DNA of 64,000 nucleotides, taken from Nitrospira sp. (GTDB taxonomy: Bacteria > Nitrospirota > Nitrospiria > Nitrospirales > Nitrospiraceae). Shown one piece after another: positions 52,884 through 62,750 of the stretch (the first letter of the stretch is position 1; the number at the start of each line of letters is the position of its first letter). The stretch spans positions 62,001-126,000 of the forward strand of contig JACOEM010000003.1 in NCBI GenBank assembly GCA_024998565.1. Direction: 5' to 3'. The notes under the pieces are model-generated. The model did no database searches and had not been told where the DNA came from. It was given only the letters and a program-made list of their open reading frames with translations. The translations under genes and the position numbers were made by a program.

Positions 52884-54815
52884 TTACTTCTTGTCCTTAT
52901 CGACTTCTTCGAACTCCGCATCCACGACCTTTTCATCGGTCTTGGCCTGCGCGCCGCCGTCTCCGGAGGAAGCGGTCGCATCAGCCCCGGCGCCGGCACC
53001 CGCTGCCGCAGAGGCTTTCTTATACATCTCTTCAGCCAGCTTATGGGAGGCCGTGGTCAGCGTTTGCGTGGCCGTTTCGATGGCGGCGGGATCGTCGCCT
53101 TCCATCGCCTTACGGAGTCCGGCAATGGCTTCGGTAATCTTGGTCTTATCGTCTTCGCCGATCTTGTCGCCATGCTCGCTCAGGTTCTTTTCGGTGCTGT
53201 ACAGCAACGAGTCGGCCTGGTTTCGAGCCTCGGCCACCCGGCGACGTTTCTTGTCGTCTTCGGTGTGGGACTGGGCGTCCTTGACGAGCTTGTCGACTTC
53301 TTCTTTGCTGAGTCCGCTCGAGGCCGTGATCTTGATGGACTGTTCCTTCTGCGTGGCCAGGTCTTTGGCTGCCACGTGCACGATGCCGTTGGCATCGATG
53401 TCGAAGGAAACTTCGACCTGCGGCATCCCGCGCGGAGCGGGAGGAATGCCGACGAGATCGAATTGTCCCAATAACTTGTTGTCGTTCGCCATTTCACGTT
53501 CGCCCTGGAACACGCGAATGGTGACGGCGGTTTGGTTGTCGGCAGCGGTCGAGAACACCTGGCTCTTCTTCGTCGGAATCGTGGTGTTGCGTTCGATCAA
53601 CTTCGTGAAGACGCCGCCGAGGGTCTCAATGCCCAGTGACAACGGCGTGACATCCAGCAGCAACACGTCCTTCACTTCGCCCTTGAGCACACCACCTTGG
53701 ACACCGGCTCCGATGGCGACGACTTCGTCGGGGTTTACGCCGCGATGCGGTTCTTTGCCGAAGAAGTCCTTCACGACCTGAATGACTTTCGGCATGCGGG
53801 TCATGCCGCCGACCAGGACGACTTCCTGGATGTCCTTCGCGCTCACACCGGCATCCGCCAGGGCTTTCCGGCAGGGCTCGATGGTCCGCTGGATGAGGTC
53901 GCCGACAAGTTGCTCCAGCTTCGCGCGGGTCAACTTCGTGACCATGTGCTTCGGCCCGCTGGCGTCCGCCGTAATGAACGGCAGGTTGATCTCGCTTTCC
54001 TGTGACGAGGAGAGTTCGATCTTCGCCCGTTCCGCCGCTTCCTTGAGGCGTTGCAGCGCCATCCGGTCTTTGCGCAGGTCGATGCCTTGATCTTTCTTAA
54101 ACTCCTCGACGAGCCAGTCCATGACACGCTCATCGAAGTCATCGCCGCCGAGGTACGTATCGCCGTTCGTCGACTTGACCTCGAACACGCCGTCGCCGAT
54201 TTCGAGGACGGACACGTCGAAGGTACCGCCGCCGAGATCGTACACGGCAATGCGCTCGTCTTTTTTCTTGTCGAGACCGTAGGCCAGTGAGGCTGCCGTG
54301 GGTTCGTTGATGATGCGTAGGACGTTCAATCCGGCAATCTGCCCCGCATCCTTAGTGGCCTGGCGCTGGCTGTCGTCGAAATAGGCCGGGACCGTCACTA
54401 CTGCTTCAGTGACCTTCTCGCCCAGGTAATCTTCGGCGGTCTGCCGCATCTTCTGCAGGATCATGGCAGAGACTTCCGGCGGGCTATAACGCTTCCCGCG
54501 CAGCTCGACGTGCGCATCGCCGTTGTCTGCCTCCACCACCTTGTAGGGGAGCCGCTTCATGGCTTCCTGTACTTCTTTGCTGCGGAACTTGCGTCCCATC
54601 AGGCGCTTGACGGAGAAGATGGTGTTTTCCGGATTGGTGATCGCCTGCCGCTTGGCGATTTGTCCCACCAGGCGCTCGTTCTTGTCCGTGATGCCCACCA
54701 CCGACGGAGTTGTGCGACTTCCTTCCGCATTGGCGATGACGACCGGGTCTCCACCGCTCATGATGGCGACGCAGGAGTTCGTCGTGCCGAGGTCGATTCC
54801 AATAACTTTGCCCAT
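52884..54815 (-). CDS. dnaK: Chaperone DnaK (Hsp70)
   Basis: A 643-residue Hsp70. The nucleotide-binding domain starts [10 protein letters not shown] and includes [10 protein letters not shown]; the linker [13 protein letters not shown] precedes the substrate-binding domain, and the tail ends EEVDKDKK. The start is the ATG at 54815 with an AAGGAG site; six extra codons to 54833 are not needed. It follows grpE and precedes dnaJ on the minus strand. Confidence 0.98.
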   Translation of the reverse strand: MGKVIGIDLGTTNSCVAIMSGGDPVVIANAEGSRTTPSVVGITDKNERLVGQIAKRQAITNPENTIFSVKRLMGRKFRSKEVQEAMKRLPYKVVEADNGDAHVELRGKRYSPPEVSAMILQKMRQTAEDYLGEKVTEAVVTVPAYFDDSQRQATKDAGQIAGLNVLRIINEPTAASLAYGLDKKKDERIAVYDLGGGTFDVSVLEIGDGVFEVKSTNGDTYLGGDDFDERVMDWLVEEFKKDQGIDLRKDRMALQRLKEAAERAKIELSSSQESEINLPFITADASGPKHMVTKLTRAKLEQLVGDLIQRTIEPCRKALADAGVSAKDIQEVVLVGGMTRMPKVIQVVKDFFGKEPHRGVNPDEVVAIGAGVQGGVLKGEVKDVLLLDVTPLSLGIETLGGVFTKLIERNTTIPTKKSQVFSTAADNQTAVTIRVFQGEREMANDNKLLGQFDLVGIPPAPRGMPQVEVSFDIDANGIVHVAAKDLATQKEQSIKITASSGLSKEEVDKLVKDAQSHTEDDKKRRRVAEARNQADSLLYSTEKNLSEHGDKIGEDDKTKITEAIAGLRKAMEGDDPAAIETATQTLTTASHKLAEEMYKKASAAAGAGAGADATASSGDGGAQAKTDEKVVDAEFEEVDKDKK

Positions 54816-54904
54816 GGGTTGGCTCCTTCGCAAAAAATATCAATACGTGAACGATCGTGTCAGCTCTGCTTGTGAAACCTGTTCTTCATACCGATGATTC
54901 GGTC

Positions 54905-55459
54905 CTAGTTTGCGGCTCCGGTCGACACGGTCACCATGGCGGCGCGGAGGATGCGATCCTGAAGGAGGTATCCCTTTTGATACTCTTCCACCACATGGTT
55001 TTCCGGGATCGTATTTGACGAAACCTGAGCGACTGCCTGTTGTGTGGCAGGATCAAAGGCCAGGCCGACGCTGTCCACGGCTTTGACACCGAATTTCGTC
55101 AGCGCCCCCACGAGTTGCTTCAGCGTCAATTCAACGCCCTCTGTCAGGGCATCAACGGACCCGCTTCCCTTCGACGACTTAATGGCGCGCTCAAGATTGT
55201 CGACCACGGGTAGCAGTTCCTTGAGGATCTGTTCGTTTCCGAACTTGATTTGCTCACGTTGATCGCGTTGAGCCAGCCTCTTGTAGTTGTCGAACTCTGC
55301 TGCGAGCCGCAAATACTTTTCGTTGAGGGCTTTGCATTCGTCGGACTTGGCATCCAGCACCTGCTGGAGTTCATTGACACCCTCCATCGTGCCGGAAGAT
55401 GCCTCGCTGGAACCGTCTAAGTTGTCGATACTGTGAATATTCTTGTCGTCTTCAGACAT
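54905..55459 (-). CDS. grpE: Nucleotide exchange factor GrpE
   Basis: A 184-residue protein with an acidic N-terminus, a long coiled coil (about 28-75, LQQVLDAKSDECKALNEKYL) and a C-terminal beta domain (NTIPENHVVEEYQKGYLLQDRILRAAMVTVS). It is the thermosensor that drives ADP release from DnaK. The start is ATG at 55459. It is the first gene of the chaperone cluster; hrcA is not in front of it. Confidence 0.95.
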   Translation of the reverse strand: MSEDDKNIHSIDNLDGSSEASSGTMEGVNELQQVLDAKSDECKALNEKYLRLAAEFDNYKRLAQRDQREQIKFGNEQILKELLPVVDNLERAIKSSKGSGSVDALTEGVELTLKQLVGALTKFGVKAVDSVGLAFDPATQQAVAQVSSNTIPENHVVEEYQKGYLLQDRILRAAMVTVSTGAAN

Positions 55460-55482
55460 TGATTACACCTTTGCTGGGGAGT

Positions 55483-55510
55483 GAGATAGCCACCGGGGAA
55501 CGGAAGTCAA
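55483..55510 (-). promoter_or_regulatory. Candidate promoter for the grpE-dnaK-dnaJ cluster
   Basis: On the minus strand, TTGACT (55505-55510) is followed after 16 bases by TATCTC (55483-55488), about 24 bases before the grpE ATG. The -35 is good and the -10 is weak. No CIRCE inverted repeat (TTAGCACTC...) was seen here, so heat control would have to use another route. Confidence 0.4.
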
Positions 55511-55593
55511 CGGGGAATAGAAAGAAATCATCGTTTTTTCAGCTCTCTAAGGGTTTGAGGCGAGGGGTAACGTCAGTCTGCGGTGAGCCAGGC

Positions 55594-56364
55594 CTAGGTC
55601 AGGCGGTTTCGATGATACAGGAGTTCCAAGCCTTCAAGCGTCAGGAAGGGGCGGACTTCTTGGATCGTTTCGGTCTCCTGGGCGATGACCGTCGCGAGCC
55701 CTCCGGTGGCGATGACGGTCGATGTCCGTCCGAGTTCTCGCTCCATGCGTCGGACGATACCGTCCACCAGCCCAACATAGCCGAACAGCAGGCCGCTTTG
55801 AATGCCGCCGATCGTATCGGTGCCGATGACGGTCTTGGGCCGGATGATTTCCACCTTCGGCAGCTTGGCGGTACGGGAAAACAGAGCGTCGGCTGAAATT
55901 CCGAGGCCCGGTGCGATGACACCGCCGAGATACTCGGCGGATTTGGTCACGGCGCAGAAGGTGGTGGCGGTGCCGAAGTCGACGATAATGAGATCGGACC
56001 GGTACCGTGCATAGGCCGCGGCGGCGTTGACGATACGGTCACTGCCGATTTCCTTCGGGTTGGCATACCGCAAGGTGAGCCCGGAATCGGTATCGGGTCC
56101 CACGATCACCGGTGTTCGGTGAAAGTAGGTCTGCACCAAGGAGTCGAAGGTGCCGGTCAGCGCGGGCACGACGCTCGAGAGAATGCAGCCCGTAATCTGC
56201 TCCGGGGTGAAGCCGGCGTTGTGGAGCAGATTGAGCAACAGAATGCCGTATTCATTGTCGGTTCGCCGTGATTCGGTGGCGAGGCGCCAATGCCCGCGCA
56301 GGGTGGAATCTTCGAACAGGCCCCACACCACGTTGGTATTCCCGATGTCGATGGTCAGCAGCAT
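55594..56364 (-). CDS. coaX: Type III pantothenate kinase
   Basis: A 256-residue ASKHA-fold kinase for the first step of coenzyme A synthesis. Motifs: LTIDIGNTNVVWG (3-15), the pantothenate site IGSDRIVNAAAAYAR near 106 and DFGTATTFCAV near 126. Members of this class are not inhibited by CoA and usually need a monovalent cation. It follows birA on the minus strand with a short gap. Confidence 0.95.
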   Translation of the reverse strand: MLLTIDIGNTNVVWGLFEDSTLRGHWRLATESRRTDNEYGILLLNLLHNAGFTPEQITGCILSSVVPALTGTFDSLVQTYFHRTPVIVGPDTDSGLTLRYANPKEIGSDRIVNAAAAYARYRSDLIIVDFGTATTFCAVTKSAEYLGGVIAPGLGISADALFSRTAKLPKVEIIRPKTVIGTDTIGGIQSGLLFGYVGLVDGIVRRMERELGRTSTVIATGGLATVIAQETETIQEVRPFLTLEGLELLYHRNRLT

Positions 56365-56399
56365 CGTGTCTCCACTCTAACCCAACAGCTCGTCCGATT

Positions 56400-57272
56400 T
56401 CACCCCCGCAGGTGGATGACTTCCGCACTTCGGACTTCCAGCAGCCGGTGAGGCGGAGCAGGGGAGGCGTCGGAGGTGACACGGAGACAGAGGCATCCAT
56501 CGGGGCCGATCGATTCCGCAATTCCCTGCACGATCCCGTTCTCTTCCAAGGCCACACGGACGGTCTTGCCGAGTGTGGAGCAGCGCCGTGTGAATTCATC
56601 GATCATGCCGGATGGCCCGTCGTGGAACAAACAATTCATGCGTTGTTCGAGGCGGAGCAAGAGATCTGCCAGGATCGTCACGCGGTCGAACCGACGGCCG
56701 GCCTCGGCAGCCAGGGTGGTTGCGCCGGGTCGGAGTTCCTCCGGGAAACTGTTGGGCTCAGCGTTGATGTTCAACCCGATGCCGATGACGATCGCCGGAG
56801 TTCGGTCGGCGGTGGTGGTCTGCTCGCAGAGGATGCCGCCGATTTTCTTGTCGCCGATCAGCAGATCGTTCGGCCATTTCACCGAGACGGCAAGCCCCGT
56901 GCAGCTGACCAGGCAGTCGGCTACCGCAAGGGCGGAAAACAACGGAATCCAGGAGAGCCAGGGCCCCATACGTTTGGTGCCGGGATCGGGCACCACAATC
57001 ACGGACAGGTAGATGTTGCCCTGGGCCGGAGAGTGCCAGGTGCGCCCGCGGCGTCCCCGGCCGGCGGTTTGGCAGTCCGCCAGGATCACGGCTCCATGGG
57101 GAGTCGTCGGGCCGGTCAGTTGTTGGAGGTATGCCAACGCGTCGGCATTGGTTGAGGCGGTAGAAGGGGCATACCGGAGAACCTTTCCGAAGGCGTGAGT
57201 CTGCAGGCCGGCTTGAAGGCGGTCAATGTCCAGCGCATCGGCTGGAGGCGGATCGTTAGCTGGTCCGCCCAC
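56400..57272 (-). CDS. birA: Biotin-[acetyl-CoA-carboxylase] ligase (class I BirA)
   Basis: A 290-residue ligase that makes biotinyl-AMP and biotinylates the carrier protein of acetyl-CoA carboxylase. The biotin/ATP loop is GRGRRGRTWHSP near 73 and the catalytic Lys is in VKWPNDLLI near 128, with KKIGGIL following. There is no N-terminal helix-turn-helix, so it is mono-functional and does not repress biotin genes. It overlaps nadC by 17 bases. Confidence 0.93.
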   Translation of the reverse strand: MGGPANDPPPADALDIDRLQAGLQTHAFGKVLRYAPSTASTNADALAYLQQLTGPTTPHGAVILADCQTAGRGRRGRTWHSPAQGNIYLSVIVVPDPGTKRMGPWLSWIPLFSALAVADCLVSCTGLAVSVKWPNDLLIGDKKIGGILCEQTTTADRTPAIVIGIGLNINAEPNSFPEELRPGATTLAAEAGRRFDRVTILADLLLRLEQRMNCLFHDGPSGMIDEFTRRCSTLGKTVRVALEENGIVQGIAESIGPDGCLCLRVTSDASPAPPHRLLEVRSAEVIHLRG

Positions 57273-58152
57273 GGCTCCCTCGATAACCGGTGAGGTCCAG
57301 GCTGAGGTCGGCTGCGGGTGCGGAGTGGGTCAGGGCGCCGACGGAAATGAAGTCCACACCAGCCTGGGCCATATCGGCGACGGTCTGCAGGGTGATGCCG
57401 CCTGAGACTTCGACCAGGGCGCGTTTCTTGATCAGGGCCACCGCTTGTTGCACGAGGGCCGGAGACATATTGTCGAGCAGGATGATGTCGGCGTGACCAG
57501 CCAACGCTTCCTTCACTTCTTGCAAACTCTTGGCTTCTACCTCGATGCGAAGGCCATGCGGCGCTCCGGCGCGTGCTAAGCGGCAGGCTCCGGCCACATC
57601 GACGCCGGTTGAGCGCAAGACCGCGAGATGGTTGTCCTTGATCAGCACGCCGTCACCCAGTGAAAAGCGATGGTTTTTCCCACCGCCCAGATGCACCGCC
57701 CATTTTTCGAGGGCTCGCAGGCCCGGTGTGGTCTTGCGTGTATCGAGAATGGCGGTCGCCGTATTCCGGATTGCGGCACAGAATTTTGCGGTCAACGTGG
57801 CGATGCCGGAGAGGCGTTGAAGGAAATTGACGGCGACGCGTTCCGCCATCAACAACGACCGCACATCGCCTCGGACAACGATGACCTCCGTGCCGGGCTT
57901 GACGGTGGCTCCGTCGTTGATGCTCTTGACGATGCGCAAGGAGGGGTCCACGGCGAGGAAGACTTCCCACGCGACGGCCACGCCGGCTACAGTCATGGGC
58001 TGGTGGGCCACAATGGCGGCCTTGGCCTGAATGGCACGGGGAAACAGCGCACTCGTGGTGACGTCGCCGTGGTCCAGGTCTTCGTCGAGGGCCAGCTGGA
58101 CCGCTTTGCGGATGGTCTGAAGGCTAGGAGCTTTGATGTTGTTTCTGCTCAC
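57256..58152 (-). CDS. nadC: Nicotinate-nucleotide pyrophosphorylase (QPRTase)
   Basis: A 298-residue enzyme that converts quinolinate and PRPP to nicotinate mononucleotide in NAD synthesis. Motifs: LDEDLDHGDVTT near 22, FLQRLSGIATLT near 110, DTRKTTPGLR near 135 and HLGGGKNHRFSLGDGVLIKDNHL near 152. The frame is open to a TTG at 58179; the GTG at 58152 fits the family N-terminus. It overlaps valS by about 29 bases and birA by 17, so the three are co-transcribed. Confidence 0.93.
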   Translation of the reverse strand: MSRNNIKAPSLQTIRKAVQLALDEDLDHGDVTTSALFPRAIQAKAAIVAHQPMTVAGVAVAWEVFLAVDPSLRIVKSINDGATVKPGTEVIVVRGDVRSLLMAERVAVNFLQRLSGIATLTAKFCAAIRNTATAILDTRKTTPGLRALEKWAVHLGGGKNHRFSLGDGVLIKDNHLAVLRSTGVDVAGACRLARAGAPHGLRIEVEAKSLQEVKEALAGHADIILLDNMSPALVQQAVALIKKRALVEVSGGITLQTVADMAQAGVDFISVGALTHSAPAADLSLDLTGYRGSRGRTS

Positions 58153-60883
58153 TGATGATCTGTTGCAGCGCCTGTTCAAATAATTGGATCATGCGGGATT
58201 CACGCGCCAGGCGATCATGGTGATCGGTCAGGACTTCCGGCGGCGCTTTGGCGACGAAGTCTGGATTGCCCAGTTTCTGCTGGGTGCGTGCCACTTCCTT
58301 TTGAAGCAGCGCGATCTGTTTGAGCACATTGTCCTTGGCCTTCTGGAGGTCGGCGCCCTCCATCGATGTGCCGACCTCGGCTGAGCCGCTCGTGAGGGTC
58401 AATAGGTGAGAGGCCGTGACGTCCGAAGTGCTCCCGACAAACAGATCCTCCACGTTCTCCATGTACTCGATCAGCTCTCGATGCTTCTGGAAGGCCGCAG
58501 CGGCCTGGTTCGTCTTCCCGTGCACTTTGAAATGGAGACGCTTGCCGGCGGCATAATTCAGGATCGCGCGCTCCTGATTCATCAGGCCCCGGCACTCCTC
58601 CAGCAGCGCGAATTCCTGCTCGGCTTCCTGTGAATCCCAGTCGGCTCGGACAGTCGGGTAGGGTTTCCGGACAATGCTGGCGCCTTCGTGGGGCAGGGTT
58701 TGCCAGATCTCTTCCGAAATAAACGGCATGAAGGGATGCAGCAGCCGCATCATGGTCTCGAAGGTCTCGGCGAGGGTCTGCCGCGTCGATTTAGCCTGTG
58801 CCGATGCCTGATCCTTGAGCGCGGGCTTGATCATCTCAATGTACTTGTCGCAGTACTCATGCCAGATGAATTGGTAGATCGCGCTCGACGCGCGGTCGAA
58901 GCGATACTGTTCCAACTCGTGCGTGACCGTGGCGATGGTGGCATTCAGGCGGCTCAGAATCCAACGGTCGGGGAACGACCGCTGCGCGGCGGGCATCTCA
59001 ACCCGTTCGCCGTCCAGATGCATCAGGAGAAACCGGGCGGCGTTCCAGATTTTGTTCGTAAAGTTGCGGTAGCCTTCGATTCGTTCTTCGGCCAGCTTGA
59101 CGTCGCGGCCCGGTGAAGCCATCGCGGCCATGGTGAAACGCAGGGCGTCGGTTCCGAACTGCTCCATCACATGCAAGGGATCGATGACGTTTCCCTTAGA
59201 CTTGCTCATCTTCTGGCCTTCGGCATCGCGGACCAGGGCATGGATATACACGTCGCGGAAGGGGACCTCGCCCATGAACTTGAGGCCCATCATGATCATG
59301 CGCGCGACCCAGAAAAACAGAATGTCGAGCCCGGTGACCAGTGTGGATGTCGGGTAGAAGGTCTTCAACTCCGGCGTCTGCTTCGGCCAGCCCAGGGTGG
59401 AAAATGGCCAGAGGGCGGAAGAGAACCAGGTATCCAGCACGTCGGGGTCCTGCACCAGCGCATCTGAATGACCCTTGGGACAGGTAGCCGGTTTGGTTTT
59501 CGCCACGATGACGGCTGCGTCGGATGGAATCAGCGGTGCCCCGTCTGAGGAGCGGCGCAGAAACGGGCTGCCGTAACAGGTTTCGCAGTACCAGGCAGGG
59601 ATCTGATGGCCCCACCAGATTTGCCGGGAGACGCACCAGTCTTTGATGTCGCGCATCCAGCCGAGATAGTTGTTCTTCCAGGCTTCGGGGATGATTCGCA
59701 CGCGCCCGTCTTCTACCGCTTGAATCGCCGGGTCGGCCAGTGGCTTGATCTTCACGAACCACTGATCGGACAGGAACGGTTCGACCACCGTCTTGCAGCG
59801 ATAGCATTTGCCGAGCGCCATCTTGTGGGGGGCAACTTCTTGGAGATAGTCGGATAGAAGCTCCTCAACTTTAGTCCTAGCCTTTTGCACCGGCAGACCA
59901 CCCAAGACTGCAGCTACCTCAGGATTGGCTTTCGTAGCGAGGCGGAATTGAGCTTCAGGCACCATGTGCGCGTGTAGGTCTAAAATCTTGATCCGGTTTA
60001 GTCGGTTCCGCTCACCCGCCTCGAAGTCGTTAAAATCGTGGGCAGGCGTAATCTTGACGGCGCCGGTGCCGAATTCACGATCGACGAGTATTGAGTCGCC
60101 GACGATCGGGATCGTGCGGCTAGTGAGTGGTAACAGGACTCGTTTGCCGATGAGATGCCGGAAGCGCTCATCTTCCGGGTGCACCGCCACTGCCGTGTCT
60201 CCGAACAGCGTCTCGGGTCGCGTAGTCGCAACCAGCAGCACCTGCGCGGGATCGTCGGCCAGGGCATAACGAATGGTGTACAGTTTTCCGGTAATCTCTT
60301 CATGTTCGACTTCGATGTCGGACAAGGCAGTGAGGCAGCGCGGGCACCAATTGATCAATCGCTCGCCCCGATAGAGCAACCCGTCTTCATGCAAGCGAAC
60401 GAAGACTTCGCGGACGGCTTCCGAAAGTCCCTCGTCCATGGTGAAGCGTTCACGCTCCCAGTCGCAGGAGGCGCCGAGCCGTTTCAGCTGAGAGATAATC
60501 GTGCCGCCGGACTTTTCTTTCCACTGCCACACGCGCTTGAGAAACTCTTCCCGTCCGAGTGCTTCCCGCGTGGTGCCTTCGGCTTGAAGCTGCCGTTCCA
60601 CCACGTTTTGGGTCGCGATACCGGCGTGGTCCGTGCCGGGCATCCAGAGCACATTGCGGCCTTGCATGCGGCGCCACCGGATCAGAATGTCTTGCAGGGT
60701 ATTGTTCAGCGCATGGCCGACGTGAAGCGATCCCGTGACGTTCGGGGGAGGAATCACCATCGAGTAGGGCTGCCCGGAATGGGCCGTGTCGGCATGAAAC
60801 AGCCCGGCGTCGATCCAGCGCTGGTACCAGCGGTCTTCGACGTCGTGAGGGCTGTAGGTCTTGTCGAGTTGCGGTGTGGACAT
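58124..60883 (-). CDS. valS: Valyl-tRNA synthetase
   Basis: A 919-residue class I synthetase. The HIGH signature is HVGH (54-57, after PPPNVTGSL) and the KMSKS signature is KMSKSKGN near 558. Between them lies the CP1 editing domain (about 190-335) that removes mischarged threonine. A tRNA-binding domain (about 650-790) and a C-terminal coiled coil (about 855-910) follow. The start ATG at 60883 lies eight bases from a palindromic repeat element. Confidence 0.98.
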   Translation of the reverse strand: MSTPQLDKTYSPHDVEDRWYQRWIDAGLFHADTAHSGQPYSMVIPPPNVTGSLHVGHALNNTLQDILIRWRRMQGRNVLWMPGTDHAGIATQNVVERQLQAEGTTREALGREEFLKRVWQWKEKSGGTIISQLKRLGASCDWERERFTMDEGLSEAVREVFVRLHEDGLLYRGERLINWCPRCLTALSDIEVEHEEITGKLYTIRYALADDPAQVLLVATTRPETLFGDTAVAVHPEDERFRHLIGKRVLLPLTSRTIPIVGDSILVDREFGTGAVKITPAHDFNDFEAGERNRLNRIKILDLHAHMVPEAQFRLATKANPEVAAVLGGLPVQKARTKVEELLSDYLQEVAPHKMALGKCYRCKTVVEPFLSDQWFVKIKPLADPAIQAVEDGRVRIIPEAWKNNYLGWMRDIKDWCVSRQIWWGHQIPAWYCETCYGSPFLRRSSDGAPLIPSDAAVIVAKTKPATCPKGHSDALVQDPDVLDTWFSSALWPFSTLGWPKQTPELKTFYPTSTLVTGLDILFFWVARMIMMGLKFMGEVPFRDVYIHALVRDAEGQKMSKSKGNVIDPLHVMEQFGTDALRFTMAAMASPGRDVKLAEERIEGYRNFTNKIWNAARFLLMHLDGERVEMPAAQRSFPDRWILSRLNATIATVTHELEQYRFDRASSAIYQFIWHEYCDKYIEMIKPALKDQASAQAKSTRQTLAETFETMMRLLHPFMPFISEEIWQTLPHEGASIVRKPYPTVRADWDSQEAEQEFALLEECRGLMNQERAILNYAAGKRLHFKVHGKTNQAAAAFQKHRELIEYMENVEDLFVGSTSDVTASHLLTLTSGSAEVGTSMEGADLQKAKDNVLKQIALLQKEVARTQQKLGNPDFVAKAPPEVLTDHHDRLARESRMIQLFEQALQQIISEQKQHQSS

Positions 60884-60891
60884 GGTGTTAA

Positions 60892-61014
60892 CAGGATGCT
60901 GAAAAAGCCCGCCGGCCTCGTTCTCGCGTCGCTCCGACGCTCAACGTACAGAAAAAGTACGTGTCGCCTCTTCGCTAGCTGCGGCCTTGCTGGACGGCCA
61001 TTTTGAACATCCTG
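60892..61014. repeat. Palindromic intergenic repeat element (REP/MITE-like)
   Basis: The ends form an imperfect inverted repeat: CAGGATGCTGAAAAAG at the left and, on the opposite strand at the right, CAGGATGTTCAAAATG. The inner part is GC-rich with short complementary pieces. It occupies the gap between valS (minus) and the small basic protein gene. From memory of Nitrospira genomes, elements of this shape recur many times, but this window holds only one clear copy. Confidence 0.6.
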
Positions 61015-61231
61015 CGGGAATGTTCTGCTTGGTTCCAGCTGTTTCAATACGGCGGGGGCGCAACGCGGGCGCATCTTAACATGCGCCGTGTGGGCTCACA
61101 AGGTAATGGGCGCCGGTCCGTGATCGTGCTAAAGGTTGTAGCGGACTCAAGCCCTGTGATATACATCCGGCGGTTCAGCTGGTTGTTCGAGATTGCCGGC
61201 TTGAGAGCCCATCACCGTTGAAGGAGAGATT

Positions 61232-61351
61232 ATGCCGAGGGGACGAGAGAAGGATCGCAAGACTCGCAAGAAGCATCGGAAGAACGTGGCGCGTGTGAAG
61301 GGGCTGGTCAAGGCCCGCCGTGCGGCGGCCAAGAAGGTCAAGCGAGGGTAG
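61232..61351 (+). CDS. 39-residue highly basic protein
   Basis: A short gene with an ideal AAGGAG ribosome-binding site seven bases before the ATG at 61232. The product is about half Lys/Arg, with only one acidic pair (REKDRK) near the N-terminus and an Ala-rich middle. The beginning (RGREKDRKTRKK) weakly recalls small basic ribosome-associated proteins of the bTHX type. RNA or nucleoid binding is the natural inference. There is no membrane segment. Confidence 0.7.
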   Translation: MPRGREKDRKTRKKHRKNVARVKGLVKARRAAAKKVKRG

Positions 61352-61363
61352 GCGAACGGGACG

Positions 61364-62530
61364 TTAGTCGGGCGAGCTCAGTCGTTTGATCTCCGCCCGG
61401 ATCTGAGTTTCTGCCACGTCTGGAACGATCCGTTGCACTGCCTCCCGGATCGGATCTTTTGCCATTTCGTGCACAATCTCATCGGCCGCCTGTCGCGCGC
61501 AGTTCGCGGCCACCTGCTCGACTTCCCTTTTCACCAGCTGGTCGATCGTTCCAAGGTGTGTCTTCAACGCTTCCGGTAGGTGTTGCTTCACGCCGGTGTC
61601 CGTGAGGTCACCCAACCGTTTCTCTGTGGACTGCTCCACCAAGGCAGGGGCCAGCTCGGTCACGGTCTGGCGAACAGTCGCCTCGAGGCCGCCAAGCTGG
61701 GTCTGAGCCTGTTGCTTCAATTCCGCTTGAATCAGTGCTCGCATCACGGTCTGCAATCGTTCCGGTGCGAGCGCGTCTGCCAGTTGCTTTGCCACTTCCG
61801 CTTGAACCGCCTTCCCCACGGCTAGATTCACCTGTCCGGCCAAGTCTTTGGCAATGGCCGCTGGGAGCAGTTCGTTGATCTTCCGGTCGGCCTGGACTGT
61901 GACTGAATGCAACAAGTGCTCGAGGAGCCCCTTCATCAAGGCCTCCCCGGTCGGGTCGTTCGAGGCGGGCGCGGATGCGGCCGGGGCGGCGGCACGGCTC
62001 AGTGATGGGGACATGGGGCTGTGCTCCTTCTCCAGCTCGTGGTGGGCGGCATCGTCAATGGATGCATCGCTTGCGGATTCGTCGTCTTCATCGTCCGTTC
62101 CCGTGGAGACCGGGGGCCACGTCCGTATTTTGGCTGGTTTCCCGCTGGGTGGATTTCCCGCGGCGCCGTTGAGGATGCCTTTGATCGTGTCGAGCAGTTG
62201 TTCCCGGTGCAGCGGTTTCTTCAGAAAGGCCCGGACCCCGAGCGAACGCAATTTACTTTCGTCCAGGCGATCGGAACCGTCCACCATGGAGACGATCAGC
62301 GTTTCGGCCAGATTGTCCTGGCGGCTGATCTCTTTGCAGAATCCCGAGAAGGTGATCTTGTCGAGGTGATAGTCCGCGATGACCAGCGCCGGACTCAGTT
62401 TGCGGGCAGCGTCGAGGGCCGAGGGGCCGTCGGAAAATCCCATGACCTTGTGGCCTTCCGGCGCAGAAATCTGTTCCACCATGCGGTGCACGGCAGGGCT
62501 ACTGTCGATCACAAAGATGGTCGATCCCAT
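61364..62530 (-). CDS. Response-regulator receiver protein with long helical C-terminal region
   Basis: A 388-residue protein. The N-terminal receiver domain (1-120) has Asp 9, a phosphoacceptor Asp in LVIADYHLDK near 52, a switch Ser in LIVSMVDGS near 80 and Lys in FLKKPLHRE near 103. An acidic linker (DDEDDESASDAS, about 142-153) and a Pro/Ala stretch follow. From about residue 195 on there are Ala/Gln/Val-rich amphipathic helices with repeated LxxxVxQ patterns, probably an oligomerising coiled coil. A GAGAGG site precedes the ATG at 62530. There is no DNA-binding output domain, so it probably acts by protein contact. Confidence 0.78.
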   Translation of the reverse strand: MGSTIFVIDSSPAVHRMVEQISAPEGHKVMGFSDGPSALDAARKLSPALVIADYHLDKITFSGFCKEISRQDNLAETLIVSMVDGSDRLDESKLRSLGVRAFLKKPLHREQLLDTIKGILNGAAGNPPSGKPAKIRTWPPVSTGTDDEDDESASDASIDDAAHHELEKEHSPMSPSLSRAAAPAASAPASNDPTGEALMKGLLEHLLHSVTVQADRKINELLPAAIAKDLAGQVNLAVGKAVQAEVAKQLADALAPERLQTVMRALIQAELKQQAQTQLGGLEATVRQTVTELAPALVEQSTEKRLGDLTDTGVKQHLPEALKTHLGTIDQLVKREVEQVAANCARQAADEIVHEMAKDPIREAVQRIVPDVAETQIRAEIKRLSSPD

Positions 62531-62750
62531 CTCGCTCACCTCTCCATACCACTCAGCCGAAGCTAACAAAGGCCCCTTAAACTGTCAAAGAAAAGGCCGA
62601 AAGCAGCGGTTTGACGAGGCGTCTGCCCACGCGTCGCGAAAGGCGAACTGAATGCTGGCGGAGCTGGCGACCATCCTGTAAAATCCGGCGGTCTTACCGG
62701 CCGGCCTATCGGCTATCGTGCATGGCGAGTATGAGGAGTCACCCCACAGC

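Noticed and set aside
55460-55593. Search for a CIRCE (HrcA) element before grpE
   Set aside because: No TTAGCACTC-N9-GAGTGCTAA-type repeat is present and hrcA is not adjacent.
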